From Setophaga petechia (Eukaryota > Chordata > Aves > Passeriformes > Parulidae), in contig JANCRA010000016.1 in NCBI GenBank assembly GCA_024362935.1, positions 19,327,165 to 19,391,164 of the forward strand: a DNA stretch of 64,000 nucleotides, in the 5' to 3' direction. Below the pieces are notes generated by a model, which saw nothing but the letters and a program-made list of their open reading frames with translations, had not been told where the DNA came from and did no database searches. Within the stretch, counting starts at the first letter, position 1; every line of letters begins with the position of its first letter. Below, in pieces: positions 47,565 through 60,116 of the stretch. The position numbers and the translations under genes are program-made.

Positions 47565-50555
47565 CTGGAAGTGGAAAATATCAAAATGTTATCACAATTG
47601 CTTCAAGTATGCAGGCTAATTCAAACTCAATTCCAAGATAAGCACGTGTGCACATAGCACACCCAGGGAAATGGTTCTCTGACTGCTGTGAAATGGGTTT
47701 TCAGCAGCATTAGCAGGGACAGCAAGCTACAAAATTCATTGTACACAGTTAAAAGTCAGGTGTTAAAGCTGAGCACAGGGCTCCTCACCCCTTCCCATGC
47801 TCAAGCACACCAGCCTCACTCCAAAGTTCCCTGCACTCAGAGACAAAAGGCACAACACTGAACACTGATCAGACCCAGGACTGCACCACATGCTGTGAAT
47901 CAGCACTTGCACATCTAAGGAGCTCAGGCTACCTTCAAGGCATCCTTTGTGCAAAAGGAATGGACTGTTTAACCACAATAATAAAAATCAAGTATAAAAG
48001 AGCTTAAGACACAGCATGATGTCCATAATCATAATCTCATCCACTGAGTTGCAAAACCCTAGATTATTTTGCTTAACATAGCCTCTGGAAGTTGTAAGAT
48101 AAACCACTCTGAAAACACCCTCTGCTTTATCATTTGCATCTCCTTTGCCCTGAAATTTTTGCAGTTCAATTTACTGTGTATTTTTTATAACCATATGTAG
48201 TCAAAAGCAGAATCCCAGAAGCAAAAACCTGATTCTCCTTCAGGACTACCTGACACTGCAATTTCCACCTCCAATTGTCCCAACTGAAACACTGAAAACC
48301 AAAAGCAAACAAATGAAACATAACACTGTATTATTAAGACAGCCTCCCTCCATGTGCAACAACACCCAACATTTTGCTTGCTGCTCTCAATTTGCATCAG
48401 CATTCTATTGTCTGCAGAAACATGCATAAGCAGACTTGCCAAAAATTTTAAAGATTCAAAAGCAGGGAGGAGAAAAGAATTTCTGAAAGCTGGTACAGTG
48501 GTCTGTAAAGACATTCACACTTGTTGCCTAATTAGGGCCTGGTGCAAAAGCAGCATCTGGAAAACACTGCTGAGCAAGAAACTCTTCATATTAAAAAAAA
48601 TAATATCAAGATATCTACGTATTTGGCAGCTCACCAAAATCTCCAAAGGTCAGACAGGACTGGCAGCTGAGAATCAACTCAAATGGTGTTTTCAGTACCA
48701 TAATGCTAAAATTATGGATTGTAGGGATACCTCAACAAATGGTATTGCTCATATTTCATGAGCATACAATATTGATAACCCAACAGTTATCTGACACTAC
48801 AGTGCCACAAAAAGGAATGTGGGTGAGATGTCTGAACTCCTGTCTAGATGTGGTGACTAATTAAGCACTGCCATTTCTGCAAACCATCCAGACTGCATTT
48901 GCACAGGTTTAATAGATACACATCATATAAGTAAGCCTATAAAGTGACAATCCAAATATCAATGCATCAGAACATCCTTGCTCTCCAGCTGCACATCCTT
49001 GATGTGCAGTCAAATCTTTGTAGAAACAATATCAAATAAATGAAAGTTTTCACAGCAAAACTTCCAAGTCTCGTGCAGTTCCAGCTATGTCACAGCTAGA
49101 CAGTTCTTTCAAGCCCACTTCTCCCACTCCAAAATAAGACTGGGGTTCTACTGTGGTGGTGCTTTGTACTGATAGTTCTATTTATAACTGGAGATGCATT
49201 TCCTAAGATAAGTAGAATTCAGTCATTGCATTAGCTGGCAAATGATGAAAGAAGTCTAAGTAAAACTGTAAAACAAACCAAGCTCAGAGTAAAATTACTT
49301 AATCCTCTGCAGTTCAAATGCAAGTTCATCTTCCTCAATATTGTCAACTCGTAACCAGCCTATCCATCACTCACACCACAAAACCTCTCACCCTCTCAGG
49401 CACTACTACAGTGCAATGGCAATGTTTCAAATCAACTTAAATTAGGCTGTACCACATTCCATTACATGATATCATGCAACAGATGTTACTCCAAAAACAC
49501 ACAGGACAATTATTCAGGATCAACTCCTGTAATCTGAATGGTAAAATGAATGAGTATCCCATGAAATGGCTGTAGACTTTATCTAACTTTATACTGAGAC
49601 TCAGAACTTGAATGCTATTCAAGCTTGCCATAGTTAACCCACTTAGATTGGCAACCAGAAACAAGCAGTATTCTTATCTTACATAAGCTCAATAATTTTG
49701 TCACTAACAGATAAGCTAGAATTCCACTTAACCCCTTAGTTCTGCAGTGACCAGTGAGTTAAATGAGGCATTAGGAAACTCAAATGAAATGCACTTCCAA
49801 GAATCAAGAGACACTCCCCCTCCCTCCTCAGCTGTGGGATAACCTTCAATCTCCCTTGAAAATTAAAGCAGGAATGGTAGCTCACCCAACTTAAGTCTCA
49901 ACTTATCCAACAGCTGTTCTGTTGGAAGCATGGCTGACCAATATATACCATAGAGATATGAAAGCTTTTCATATACTACAATTTGTAAGGTATTTTTAAT
50001 TAACACTGCAGCTTGCATTCCTACTTAAAACACACTGCCATAAACATACAAATAAGTTGTGTTTTATACGAGCAAGAGCAATCTCAGAAATATGTTGCTT
50101 CTTTGTTTTTAAATCATAGGGACGTTGTTCCATGGCCATTGGGCTCTTCTGAGAATGCAGAACTCCTCAGAGCTCTAAGTAAAATACTTCCAAACCCAGA
50201 ACTGCCTTGAAACTTAATATGGCTCCAACTTTGCCCCAAAATATAGGTCTACAAAATAAACTTTAAAAATATTTGGAGGGAAGTGGACAATTGTTTAATC
50301 TGACAAGAGGTTTTTTTTTTCAATCAATGAACATTCCCACAATCTTTCTAACTAGACATCGTAGCAGCATTTTAGTGCACAAAAAGTGAAGCCTAATTAA
50401 AAAAAGGCTAAAATGAAACAGCTGGTCAGCAAAACAAAAGCACTACAGAAGGTGAGCATAAAGGCAGCAGAGGCCCCAGCTCTCAGTAAGGTGTCCCCAC
50501 ACAGTGACACTGCACCAGGCTCCCCGACACCCCAAGGCAAGGGTGCCTGCAGAGA
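47565..50555. other. Non-coding stretch, no gene seen
   Basis: AT-rich unique sequence with short open frames (for example 135 codons + at 48354-48761 and 109 codons - at 48185-48514, overlapping each other). Neither is recognised. Confidence 0.5.
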
Positions 50556-51066
50556 CAGACACCGGCCAGGAGGGCACGGGAGAAACACAGGGACCGGGGC
50601 ATGCAGGAAAACCCCAGAACCTGCCAGGAGGGCACGGGAGAAACACAGGGACCGGGGCATGCAGGAGAACCTCAGAACCTGCCAGGAGGGCACAGGAGAA
50701 ACACAGGGACCGGGGCATGCAGGAGAAACCCAGGACCTGATAGGAGGGCATGGGAGAAACAGAGGGATCAGGGCATGCAGGAGAACCCCAGCATCTGCCA
50801 GGAGGGCATGGGAGAAACAGAGGGACCGGGCACACAGGAGAACCTCAGCACCTGCCAGGGGGCATGGGAGAAACAGAGGGACCGGGCACACAGAACCCCA
50901 GTACCTGCCAGGAGGGCACGGGAGAAACAGAGGGACCAGGGCACACAGAAGCCCAGTACCTGCTAGAACGGCATGGGAGAAACAGAGGGACCGGGGCATG
51001 CAGGAGAACCCCAGCATCTGCCAGGAGGGCACAGGAGAAACAGAGGGACCGGGCACACAGAACCGC
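50556..51066. repeat. Promoter-proximal G-rich minisatellite, about 58-60-bp units
   Basis: About nine units combine GAGGGCACGGGAGAAACA, CAGGGACCGGGGCATGCAGG or CAGAGGGACCGGGCACACAG, and AGAACCCCAGCACCTGCCAG. Early units carry ACACAGG and later ones ACAGAGG, giving two sub-blocks; three units drop the ATGCAGGAGA part. Open frames of 78-279 codons on + and 130-249 on - cross it and are repeat artefacts. The array runs directly into the CpG island. Confidence 0.94.
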
Positions 51067-51659
51067 AGCCGGGACACGGACAGCCCCGCTGCAAGCTCAC
51101 AACGCCGCCTCGCACTCAGGGAGGTTTCGCGCTTTGCCCTGGGCACGAAGGCTCACCGGGGCAGGCAGCCCGGAGCGCTGGAGCCCTGCACGGCCCAGGC
51201 CGGCCCGGAGAGCAGCGAGGCTGCGGAGCAGCGCCCACCCATCCTCGCCTGAGCTGCGCAGGGGCGGCCGCGTCCTTCCCTCCCCTCCGGGATGGCCCCA
51301 CGGGACCGCCCCGCTCCCAAGGCGAGCCCTCCACCGCTGCCGTGGGAAGATGCGGACACAGACACAGATGGATACAGATCCACGCATATGCAGACGCGGC
51401 AGGATCGTCCTTGGGAGGTCGTCACTCCACCACGTATTGCGAAAAGGTTTTCTCTACATCACGGTCGCCAATAGCGCCCAACAGCGAACAGCTCCGTTCC
51501 CCGGGCAAACACAGCTCCGACCCGGCCACCACGCCACGCTCCCCCAGGCATGATGCGAGGGGCCGGCCACCCAGCACCTGCCTCCTACTCCAGCCCTCCA
51601 GGGCACAGGGAAATCCCGAAAGACCGCTGTTTCCCTCTCATCCCGGCCCGGCTCCTGAC

Positions 51660-51674
51660 GAACGATAGGTGAGC
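51660..51674 (+). other. Candidate first-exon 5' splice site, + strand
   Basis: ACGATAG|GTGAGC, with the cut between 51668 and 51669, closely matches the vertebrate consensus. Placed inside the CpG island it would end a first exon starting upstream and lead into an intron towards the right end of the window. No start codon with clear context is evident, so the exon could be 5' UTR. Confidence 0.35.
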
Positions 51675-52259
51675 CGAGGCCGCCCTCCCCTTGCCGGGGC
51701 TCAGCCCGCACGGCACCGGGCCGGGCTGTTGCTGTCCCCCCTGGAACCAGCAACTTGTTGTGCAGGCAGCGCTGCCCGGGGGCGAGCCCGCCCGGGCGCT
51801 GCAGGGAGCGGCGGCTGCTGCCGCTCGGAGCAGCCCGCTCCGAGAGCCCCGGGCAGCCGAGCGGCTCCGCGCTGCCGCCGCTCAGCCCCGCGCCGAGTCT
51901 TCCCCCTCTCGGCGGCTCCGCACAGACCACACGCTCCGTGCAATGTGCAACGGCGGGGCAGGACGAGGGTCCTCGCGGGCTCCTACCGGGAACGCTGTTA
52001 CTGCGGCATTGCGGAGCGCCTGAGCCCCGCCGCTCTCTCGCTTCCTTCCTTCCCCCCGCTCGCCTCTCGCCCGCTCCCGCCGGCTCCACCGCCGCCCGCA
52101 GCCGCCGCCGCAGCGGACTCGAGGCGCAGACCCCCGGCGGGGAGGGCAGGAAGCGCGTCATCACTCCGGGCCGCTCCACCGCCCTCCGCCCGGCCCGGCC
52201 CGCTCGGGGGGACCCGCGGCTCCCGCCCCGCGCCCGGAGAGCGGCGGGGGCACAGCCCG

Positions 52260-52271
52260 CCTCACCTGAGG
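52260..52271 (-). other. Candidate first-exon 5' splice site, - strand
   Basis: On the minus strand CCCTCAG|GTGAGGCGG cuts between 52266 and 52265. It would end a first exon transcribed from the right part of the island and open an intron running left, towards the minus-strand exon candidates. A weaker site, CCCAA|GTAAGG, lies about 29 bp upstream of it (near 52294). Confidence 0.4.
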
Positions 52272-52439
52272 GCCCGGAGCTCCTCCTTACTTGGGCCTGA
52301 GGGAGAAGCACCTCCGCCGGCCGCAGCCCTCGCCCAGGCGGGGAGGTAGCGTCGTTCTCGCTCTGCCCGCCCGGCACCACCGCGGCCAGGGCACGGCAGC
52401 TCCTCGGGGGAAGGAGGAGGAGAGCCGGAGCAGCCCCTC

Positions 52440-52478
52440 GGGGAGGGGAGAGACCCCGCGGGGCCGGACCGGGCCGGG
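52440..52478 (+). promoter_or_regulatory. Potential G-quadruplex in the CpG island
   Basis: GGGG-A-GGGG, then GGGG, GGG and GGG runs separated by up to 11 nt occur on the + strand. Four or more G-runs this close fit the usual quadruplex pattern if one longer loop is allowed. Promoter islands often carry these; function here is inference. Confidence 0.5.
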
Positions 52479-52651
52479 CAGGACCCACCACCAGCGGGGC
52501 CGAGGCGCCCCTGAGGCAGCGCGCGGAGCCCCCGGGGCCGCGGCGGGGAAGGAGCGGAGCGGGGCAGAGGCGAGGGCGCGGCCGCAGGTGCGGGAACAGC
52601 CCCGACCCCCGCCCAGCGCCCCGTGCCCAGCGCTTACGGGTCACGGCATCC

Positions 52652-53190
52652 ATTAGGGTGGAAAAGACCACTGATGTAATCGAGTTCCAGCTTAAGGCCA
52701 AACACCACCTTGTCATACAGAGCACTGCACTAGTGCCAGACGCTTCTTGAACGTCTCTAGAGATTCTGACTGCACCGCCTCCCTGGGCAGCCCGCTCCCA
52801 TTTCTAATCACTCTCCATGTGAAGAAATTCCTCCTAATGTCCAACCAAAACCTCCCCTGACATACTTTAACCTATGTCCTCGTCTTCTCTTACTGCTTGT
52901 CTGAGAAAATAACCCGACCCCCCTGGCTGCAGCCTCCTTTTAGGGAGTTGTGAAGTGATAAGTCACACCTGAGCCTCCTCCAGGCTGAACTCGCTCAGCT
53001 GTTCCTCACAGCCCCTGTGCTCCAGACCTCTCCCCAGCAGAGTTACCCTTCTCTGGACCCGCTCCAGCACCTCCACATCCTCTGTGACTGAGGGCCCAGA
53101 ACAGGCCGCGTCTCGCGGTGTGCCCCCGGCACAGGGCATGAATCACAGCCCTTGTCCTGCTGGCCACACCGATACTGACAGCCAGCGTCC
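52652..53190 (-). mobile_element. CR1 LINE fragment (3' region, truncated), minus strand
   Basis: Recognisable antisense CR1 landmarks occur in order: GGTGGAAAAGACCACTGATG, CCTCCCTGGGCAGCCCGCTC, GAAGAAATTCCTCCTAATGT, CTCCTCCAGGCTGAACTCGC and CTCTGGACCCGCTCCAGCAC. This is the reverse-transcriptase 3' end and UTR region as it reads antisense, so the element's sense is the minus strand. It is 5'-truncated and diverged, as bird CR1 copies usually are. It abuts the CpG island. The 72-codon minus frame at 53006-53224 lies in this degraded sequence. Confidence 0.9.
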
Positions 53191-55347
53191 AGCACCAGCA
53201 ACAAATGAACTGCTGTAGCAGCAAAGGAGACTCAGGGCTTCCCTCACACAGCTTGTATCATTTGAACAGTTCTAACACTGTTAGACTCGTGTAAATGCTT
53301 CTCACACCAACATATTTATACAAATATGAGAAAATAAATACGTACTCCAGCTTAGATCCCTTACAAGAATTAGTACCATATATACTGGGGCCTCTGTAAA
53401 ACTGCAACAGTTGAAAATCATGCAGTTAAAATAATTTTACGTGATTTAGCTGAAGTACAGTCATTAGTAAATACTTTTACTTGTAACCAGCTTAAAAGAG
53501 CTGCATCAGTGTACAGCTGGTTTTGCCTTTCAGAGTTATCTTGCTCCACCAAATTAACCTTAAGACACTAAACTCACAATGCATGGTGACACAGTGCAAC
53601 ACAGCTACACAGCTTGGATCAATGCCCTTGGGCATGTTCAAGGCAGTCCACAGATACAGAACCCAACCAGATTATTTTATACACCCACCCTACAGAATTA
53701 AAAGCATCAAAATTTCAACAGGTTCTTTTCCTGCCACCCCTAACAGTTACCCTAAGCTGTGCCAGCTTTATCAGTCAAGAGGTGTCTGCTCTGTTAGCTC
53801 AAATAGAAGCTACACAGGATTTACCTCATAGCTTGCCAATACTTGACAATATTATGAGTTTTACAAATGAGTTATTGTTATCATCTGCTACTAAAGAGAT
53901 ACTATCCAACCTGTTATTAAACGAAGCGATAACTAAAGTTTTTTTTTTTTTTTTGTGGTTTAAAGGTACTTCTGCACATGTAAGTTACCTGTGAACAGCC
54001 ATAATATTTACATAAAGAGCAGTTTGGCATGTTTTGGTTTGTTGGCTTTTTTGTTTGGTTTGGGTGTTTTCCTGGCCTTTTGCTACCATGATGATAAGCT
54101 TCCAACAATGTGGTTTTCTCTGGGTGGCATACATCTTCCCTCTAAAAAAATAAATAATGATGCATTTCATTCTTCTCTTCATGCAGTATTATCCTATTTC
54201 CTGGCTGCAGTACTGCATCAGGAGAAACTTCTTGTACACCATGAGTATTTCTGATGGCATTATCTTTTTCTGCCTTCACTTTAAAACCTTTTCCTAACCT
54301 GTGTGTTCTCTCACATAGTAACATGCAAGGCCACAATTCCAGTCTCTGTTGCCCTTGTCACTTCTGTGTTCTTCTGTTTCCTCTCAGCTCACAGGAAGGC
54401 TGTTTAAATCCCTGTGCTGCATTGACCTCCAAATAACTCCTTTGAAATGTTTGCAAAGAGATTTCAGCAAAATGTCAGTAAAATCCCACAGAACAAAATT
54501 TCACTATAATGTGGAGTGCAATGTCAGGACCAGGCTCCCCTCTGTCATTTCTGTCTTGCTCCTCCCAATCCATCTGTGTGTCTGGATGCATTTACTGTCT
54601 CCTTTTGTGCCAAACCAGCTTTTTTTCCCCCCTATGTTTGCATCATATCAAATACAAGGTGGTCTGAGCACATACCTGCATCCTACAGTAAGAATCTTTG
54701 ATAAAACTAATGCAATACTAAATGAGGTATTCTGTCAATCTGTTGTGTGAGGATTCAGCTTCTGTTATTTCAGTAACAATTCTAAGCTTATTTGTATTCA
54801 GAGGATACTTTGAAATTAAGGCATTCTATTGGACACCTGACTTCTAAAGTTGTTTTTTTCCTGCCATCCCAGCTATTCTAACACTTTATCTTTCCATCTT
54901 CTTATTAGCAAACCCCAGAACTTTAGGATAAATGTGTTTTATCAGAGAAAGAATTATGACAATCCAATGTCCTTCTTCAAAGGGGGTGTGGTGTGTGAAC
55001 ATCAGGATGTCTCCAGTGGTTTTCCTTTCCCACAGGTCAGGAGACTGACATTAAATGATCTCCCAAAAGAGTCATGCAGCACCCTCCCAAACTGCCCCTA
55101 AATGCTGTCATACTTGTCACACTTGTTCACAACCCTCTGTTAATCCTGGTACTGCAACTGCTTTAGCATTCTGGCCCTCAAAATATCCTGTAGAAGAGAG
55201 CAGCCCTGGCATATTTACTGATGTTTGGGTAAACCAGTCTGAGTGCAATGAAGTACATTTTCTCATCTGTCATGTCAAATACATTTTAAATCACTGTCTC
55301 AGAACAAGTCCATTAAAATGCAGCCTAAATCATACCCAAGCCTGTAA
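53191..55347. other. Unique sequence with coding-like + frames, no gene established
   Basis: A 126-codon + frame (53614-53994) includes QEVSALLAQIEATQDLPH and ends in a T16 run (53939-53954). Overlapping + frames at 53523-53831, 54349-54750 and 54850-55381 are also open. TTTTCCTTTCCCACAG near 55036 is a strong 3' splice site. No family is recognised and no joined reading frame can be defended. Confidence 0.35.
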
Positions 55348-55461
55348 ACTAGATTCTCTGTGTGTGACAAGACAATTTTAATAATTACACTGGATAGCTT
55401 AGAAAGATATATTGAGGACATTGATAAAAGTGACCTTTATAATAAGTCAGATTTACCCTTG
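55348..55461 (+). other. Weak candidate exon end, + strand
   Basis: A + frame open for 38 codons (from the codon after TAA at 55345-55347) contains LDSLERYIEDIDKSDLYNK. It ends at a consensus 5' splice site CCCTTG|GTAAGT at 55461/55462. Possible 3' splice AGs (AACTAG at 55352, GGATAG near 55396) have poor pyrimidine tracts. It could belong to a transcript starting at the CpG island, or be chance. Confidence 0.18.
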
Positions 55462-55469
55462 GTAAGTAA

Positions 55470-58400
55470 CACTGAGCAAAGCTGAGCACTGCCAGAATCA
55501 GTCTGGCACTGCAGGTGGGGATGGTTCTGAGAGCACTCAGAGCCCCCATGGCCCTGACCATCCTCACCTGGGGCCTCCACCCAGCCCTCAGGGCCCAGCT
55601 CTCAATATCAGTCCTGAGCCTGGAGCTCCTTGGCTCTGCTTTATTGATGCAAGTTTCTCTAGAAATTTGGGTTCTTTGTTGGACTTGTCTTCTGTCCTAA
55701 TAGCTGTTTTGTAATTCTTGTTTTTATGCTGCAGGGTGGCTTCTGGGGTTTTTTATTTTGCTGGGAGTAGTTTTGGTTGGGTTTTTGGTTTTTTTCTTTG
55801 TTAAAATGCTTGGACTAGGGAATATTGCAGTTTCTTGGTGTAGCTGGTTCTGGTGTTCTACTGGTCTTACTGGGAGGTTTCTGTGGGGACCCAGTCCAGG
55901 ATTGTGGTGCTAATTCAGAAGGGTTCTTTTTATTCTGCTCCCTCTACTTACAATAAACAAGTGGATTGTAGTCTAGACTTTATACTATTGGAGTTGTAAC
56001 TTTGTAGTCTGAAATTTTTTCTTTGCTCTGCTTGGCACTAATTTAGGTGTTCATAGAAAGATTACTAATTTCTTTGGGGTTTTCATACTCTTTCTTTGGA
56101 TCATTGTAACTTTATGCTTTTCAAAGTCCATTGCAGCCCTCTCCAGTGTCTTTTTAGCTTTAATTTGTGAATCCAATTAACTCTCTAGCTGATCTCTGCT
56201 ATTCTGATACTGAGCTGATTAATTTCTAATTGGTATTTGTATTTAAGCTTTTCATTTTCTCTTGGAGCCTCTCTTTACTAGCCCAGTTTGGCAGTGGAGC
56301 ATATCTTCAGATTATTCCCATCATTCTGGATTCTTTACCCTTTTCCTCAGTACTCACAGGTATTTCTAACTGCAGTGCTTACTCCTGCTGGTTTGGTGTT
56401 TTCCTGATACCATGGTGCCTGGTATTGAGCAGTTCATGGGATTTATGGGGATTAAATGATCTCTGCTCCCTTGAGGCGTGCTGCTGTCCTCTGACTTCAT
56501 CAGAGTCACAACAATCTCCACCTTACCCTCCCCAGGCACCATCCCAAAACCTCCCTGAGCCGAGGGGCAGCAAAACCCCTGTGCTGCAGGTGGGCAGGGC
56601 ATGGGGGAAGGAGGAGGGCTCTGATTTTCTTGCCCATTGCTCACCTGGAAGCTGCCAGGTATCCCCCAGCAGGTGTGGAGCAGCATCTGCCACATCTTGT
56701 GTCCAACGTGCAGTGAAGGTTTAGTGTGTGTGTGAGGGAAGTGAATTTGTGGGTGACAATTTTACTGCTTGCCTGGTGTAAATGCTGTTTTCCTTTTTGG
56801 CAACATCCACTTTATTCCATACACCTGCACTACACAAAAACCACAGCATTACTGTGCTACCACAACCATGTTCTTAATTTTCATGGGCCTCTTTATTCTT
56901 GTATCTGTAAACTTTTCACTGGTCCTGCTAAAGATCCAGTTCTGTAAGGAAGTAGTTCATTAGTAAGAGGCATTCAGTATTGCTGAATCTTACTCTTCAG
57001 ATTTGAACAGTAACTTTCAGAAATTATTTGATTAGAAAAAAAATTTCTTTGTTGTCAGTCCTTAAAAAAGATATTAAATAACTGAAGGGATCATGTCCCT
57101 CTCATCTTATGGTAGAGGATTACAGTATTCTATGGAATGCACAGCAGTTTAGCAGTCTTGTTGTGATCTAACAATTTTTCCCAGCTCTACTAATTCTAGT
57201 TTTGATGAAAGGACAATGCATTGCTTGTTAATGCATGATAAGCTGATCTTAGAAAATTCATTTTCTAGCTTTGTGGTTACAATAATACAATATGGAAAAT
57301 AAATTGTATTTCCCTTTTTATGATGGTTATATTTGCAAAAAATTTATCAGTTATTTCTAAATGAGAAAATAAATGTACAGGGTTGACATTATTGGTAAGG
57401 AACACTAAAGACCAAGAGTGCAGAAAACAAAGAGGGTATTTTGGTGCCTAAACTTCAAGGGAACAGCTACAAGAGAATGAAGGATAGGATTTTAATATAG
57501 ATTGAGATAACAAAAAAAATGTCAGTCCTGGCAAAGTTAATGGGACACAGGTTTGGTGGTGGGGAGGTCAGGACTCTAAGAGCCACAGAGGCATCCCTCA
57601 TAATTGTGTCTGACACTGCACCTGCACTGGCAGGGTCAGAAATTGATCCTGTAGTCGATGTGTCTGGCTGCCCTTGAGCAGCCAGATTTTCTGGTTATTT
57701 CTGTATCATCAGAAAAATTCTGCCTCCCACCAGCAGCGTTTTCTGTCCCTCAGAAGGCAACCCAAGCTGCCTTTTGGTTATAGAGCTCTGTGGCTTCTGA
57801 TAAACACATTAACACTTCTGCCTGCAGCTGAGCTCCATTCTGCTCTGATGAACACTTCCAGGTTTTCAAGGGTGCTACAAGAAGGATCAGAAAATGAACA
57901 TGAGGACTGTAGTTCACAAACCCACATCCATCTAGGTGATAATTCTCAATATGAACAGTAAGTAATACAGAGTATTTAATGCAGGGATTCCTGAGTAGCA
58001 GGACACATGCTTTGCCAGGTTTGTTTTCAGAAACACCTACTAAATTAGTATTGATTTTTAGAAGTCTGACCCTCTCTTATTTTCTTGTCCATATCCAGAA
58101 CATTGTTTGCTGTACAAATTACATGAAAGTACTTTATTGCAGTTTTAAAAACAGAATTCAGCCTTCTAAATTGCTTGGCTATTAGATGGTGTGATCCAAA
58201 TTGGATGTGACTTGTATGGAATTATGCTGAACTTTTTGCTTTGTCTGAAATTCATATAATGCAGCAATAATGGGTATTTTTTCAATTGCCTGTATTTTCA
58301 GGATGTTGATAAAGCCCTGGAACAATGCCAGGTATTTTAGGAAATGCATTGCTGTTTCCCTGGATCACCAGATGTTACAATACATTAACTCTGTTTCTGG

Positions 58401-59019
58401 AATGAAGAGTAATTTTTATTGTGTTTCTTTAACTGGGGTGACTCAGTGTTAGACAAAAATCTTTACCTTTAAAATGAGAGATGTTGTTAGCACCTTACCT
58501 AATACTACATTTTATCTAAATTATTTGTTTGAAGACATGAAACTCAGTTTCCTTTTCCTTGTATAATCTCTTTCAATGCATGCTAAGAACTGTGCCTCAT
58601 TTTTATCAAGTTGTTATATTGTTCAGAATTATAGGTTATTTATGATTTTTAGCAAAAAGGTCTTGAAAAACAATGAGACAGACTTGGAAGTATTTAAATG
58701 AATCCAACATGTGCATTGAATCTGTGTGGTACCAGAGGACAGAACTGTAGCTGACACAGGATTATTTCCTGCTGGAGTTTTGCCAAAGAAAAACTGGTGT
58801 CATTCTCACTATCCTTTATTGCAAGTCTCCTCTAATGTGTGTGTTTAATAAAACAAACATCTGGGCCCATAGAGTAAGCTCCATGTGTGCCAGCAGTGTA
58901 ACTCTTCCAAATCAATTTTTATTTGCAAACTTTTCACTCAAGCAAAGCCATCCTGAAGTATCTGCTTTGGGGCTCTGTGCTACTGTAGTGCTGATTTATC
59001 CCTGCTTGGGTGAGGGTCC
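55470..59019. other. Non-coding stretch, no gene seen
   Basis: It includes a G/T-rich patch (55735-55800). A 164-codon + frame at 56230-56724 overlaps a 109-codon - frame at 56366-56695; neither is recognised. No RNA gene seen. Confidence 0.45.
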
Positions 59020-59310
59020 ATGGTGGGGCAGAGTCCCCAGGCAGGTGCAAAGGAGAGCTGCTTTATTGCAAAAACCAGGCCTTTTAAAACAGGGAGCCCA
59101 TTATCAGTTACACAGCTCTAAAGCACAACAAACATAACTCAGCCAACCACCACACACCACAATATGAACACATGGTTAAATAACTTGTTTTTCTACCCCT
59201 AATTCAGCTGAGTCTCTTTCCCACAGTCCTTCTCTACTTAGCCACAGTAACAGGCCTGGGCCATGATTTTACAAGGCCTTCCTTTTGTGAAGTTTTCCTT
59301 GTCAGTAACA
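59020..59310 (-). mobile_element. LTR, fifth type, minus strand (ends approximate)
   Basis: On the minus strand it starts TGTTACTGACAAGGAAAAC at 59310. It contains TTTTAAAAGG (59089-59080), then GCAATAAAGCAGCTCTCC with the polyadenylation signal at 59067-59062, and tails into CCTGCCTGGGGACTC. The order TG start, TATA-like box, AATAAA and short R/U5 fits a retroviral LTR. The downstream end and target-site duplication were not resolved (GTGGGG occurs near both ends but not at matching offsets). Confidence 0.65.
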
Positions 59311-59949
59311 CGTGGGGTTTGAGGAGCTGAACTATTAGATAAGCTTTGTTCCTTCCTCTGCTTCCCATTCAGTTGCTGCTCTCTTTATGGCCACTCTGGG
59401 ATTTCCATGGCATGGCCCCAGGCTTGTGCAGGCAGCCAGCCCTGCTGTGTCCATTGATCTCCTCTGGAGAGCCAAGGGATGAAATCACAGGAAAATGGAG
59501 CTGTGTTTTGGGATGGTTGCTTCTAAGATAAGGCATGTGGTGGGCCAGAGCACAGGAAGGCATTTGTCATCTGTGCTGGCAGGAAACTGCTTACATGGAT
59601 GTCTCAGCCTGCTTCTGGTGCTTTCCCTTGGTGTGTAACAGCTGGAGAGGGGGCTGCACTCGGGTGTGAGGTGAGCACTGAGCTGTGAGCAGGGGGCTCA
59701 TGTGTGCTGCACAGGTTTGTGATTTTCTGGCCTTCTCCACAGTAAGGGGAAAGCTCTGCCAAGGGCTTCTGCTATAGCCCTCACTGGCCTTAGTTTAAAC
59801 TAACTTTTCACACCCCTGAGATTCTGCTTGGGTGTCTTTGCATTCTTGTTGGGTTTGGTTTTTTTAGTGAACCAAATCCCCAAACCTGCTCAAACAGTAG
59901 TAGCAAATTTTTTTTCCCCCACTGAAATCAGTGTATGTACATAAAAACA

Positions 59950-60116
59950 GTATATGTACATAAGCATAAGTTTCATGTGGTAGAAATATGCCAGTGCTTT
60001 TGCAGTATATGTACATAATAGCATAAGTTTCATGTGGTAGAAATATGCCAGTGCTTTTGCACTATATGTACATAAAAGCATAAGTTTCATGTGGTAGAAA
60101 TATGCCAGTGCTTTTG
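59950..60116. repeat. Three-copy tandem repeat, 55-57 bp
   Basis: Units at 59950-60004, 60005-60061 and 60062-60116 share TATATGTACATAA, then AGCATAAGTTTCATGTGG and TAGAAATATGCCAGTGCTTT. They differ only at the first base and in 0, 2 or 2 inserted bases after TACATAA. The minus frame open across it is an artefact. Confidence 0.95.

Larger units (their letters stand above)
51067..52650. promoter_or_regulatory. CpG island, probable (possibly bidirectional) promoter
   Basis: Sequence composition changes abruptly to GC-rich with very frequent CG dinucleotides, in contrast to the CpG-poor surroundings. GC-box-like motifs (GGGGCGGCC near 51251, CCCGCCCCGC near 52224) are present and no TATA box is obvious. 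Such islands in vertebrates mark promoters of broadly expressed genes. It holds strong 5' splice sites on both strands, which suggests first exons pointing both ways. Frames up to 423 codons (- strand 51454-52725) stay open because stops are rare in GC-rich DNA; they resemble no protein I know. Confidence 0.85.

Noticed and set aside
50397..51252. Frames of 249 (-) and 279 (+) codons
   Set aside because: They lie over the tandem repeat next to the CpG island and are open on both strands; the repeated peptides simply mirror the DNA units.
51454..52725. 423-codon minus frame in the CpG island
   Set aside because: GC-rich DNA rarely contains stop codons. The peptide is Arg/Pro/Gly/Ala-rich and unlike any protein I know, and its start lies inside the CR1 fragment.
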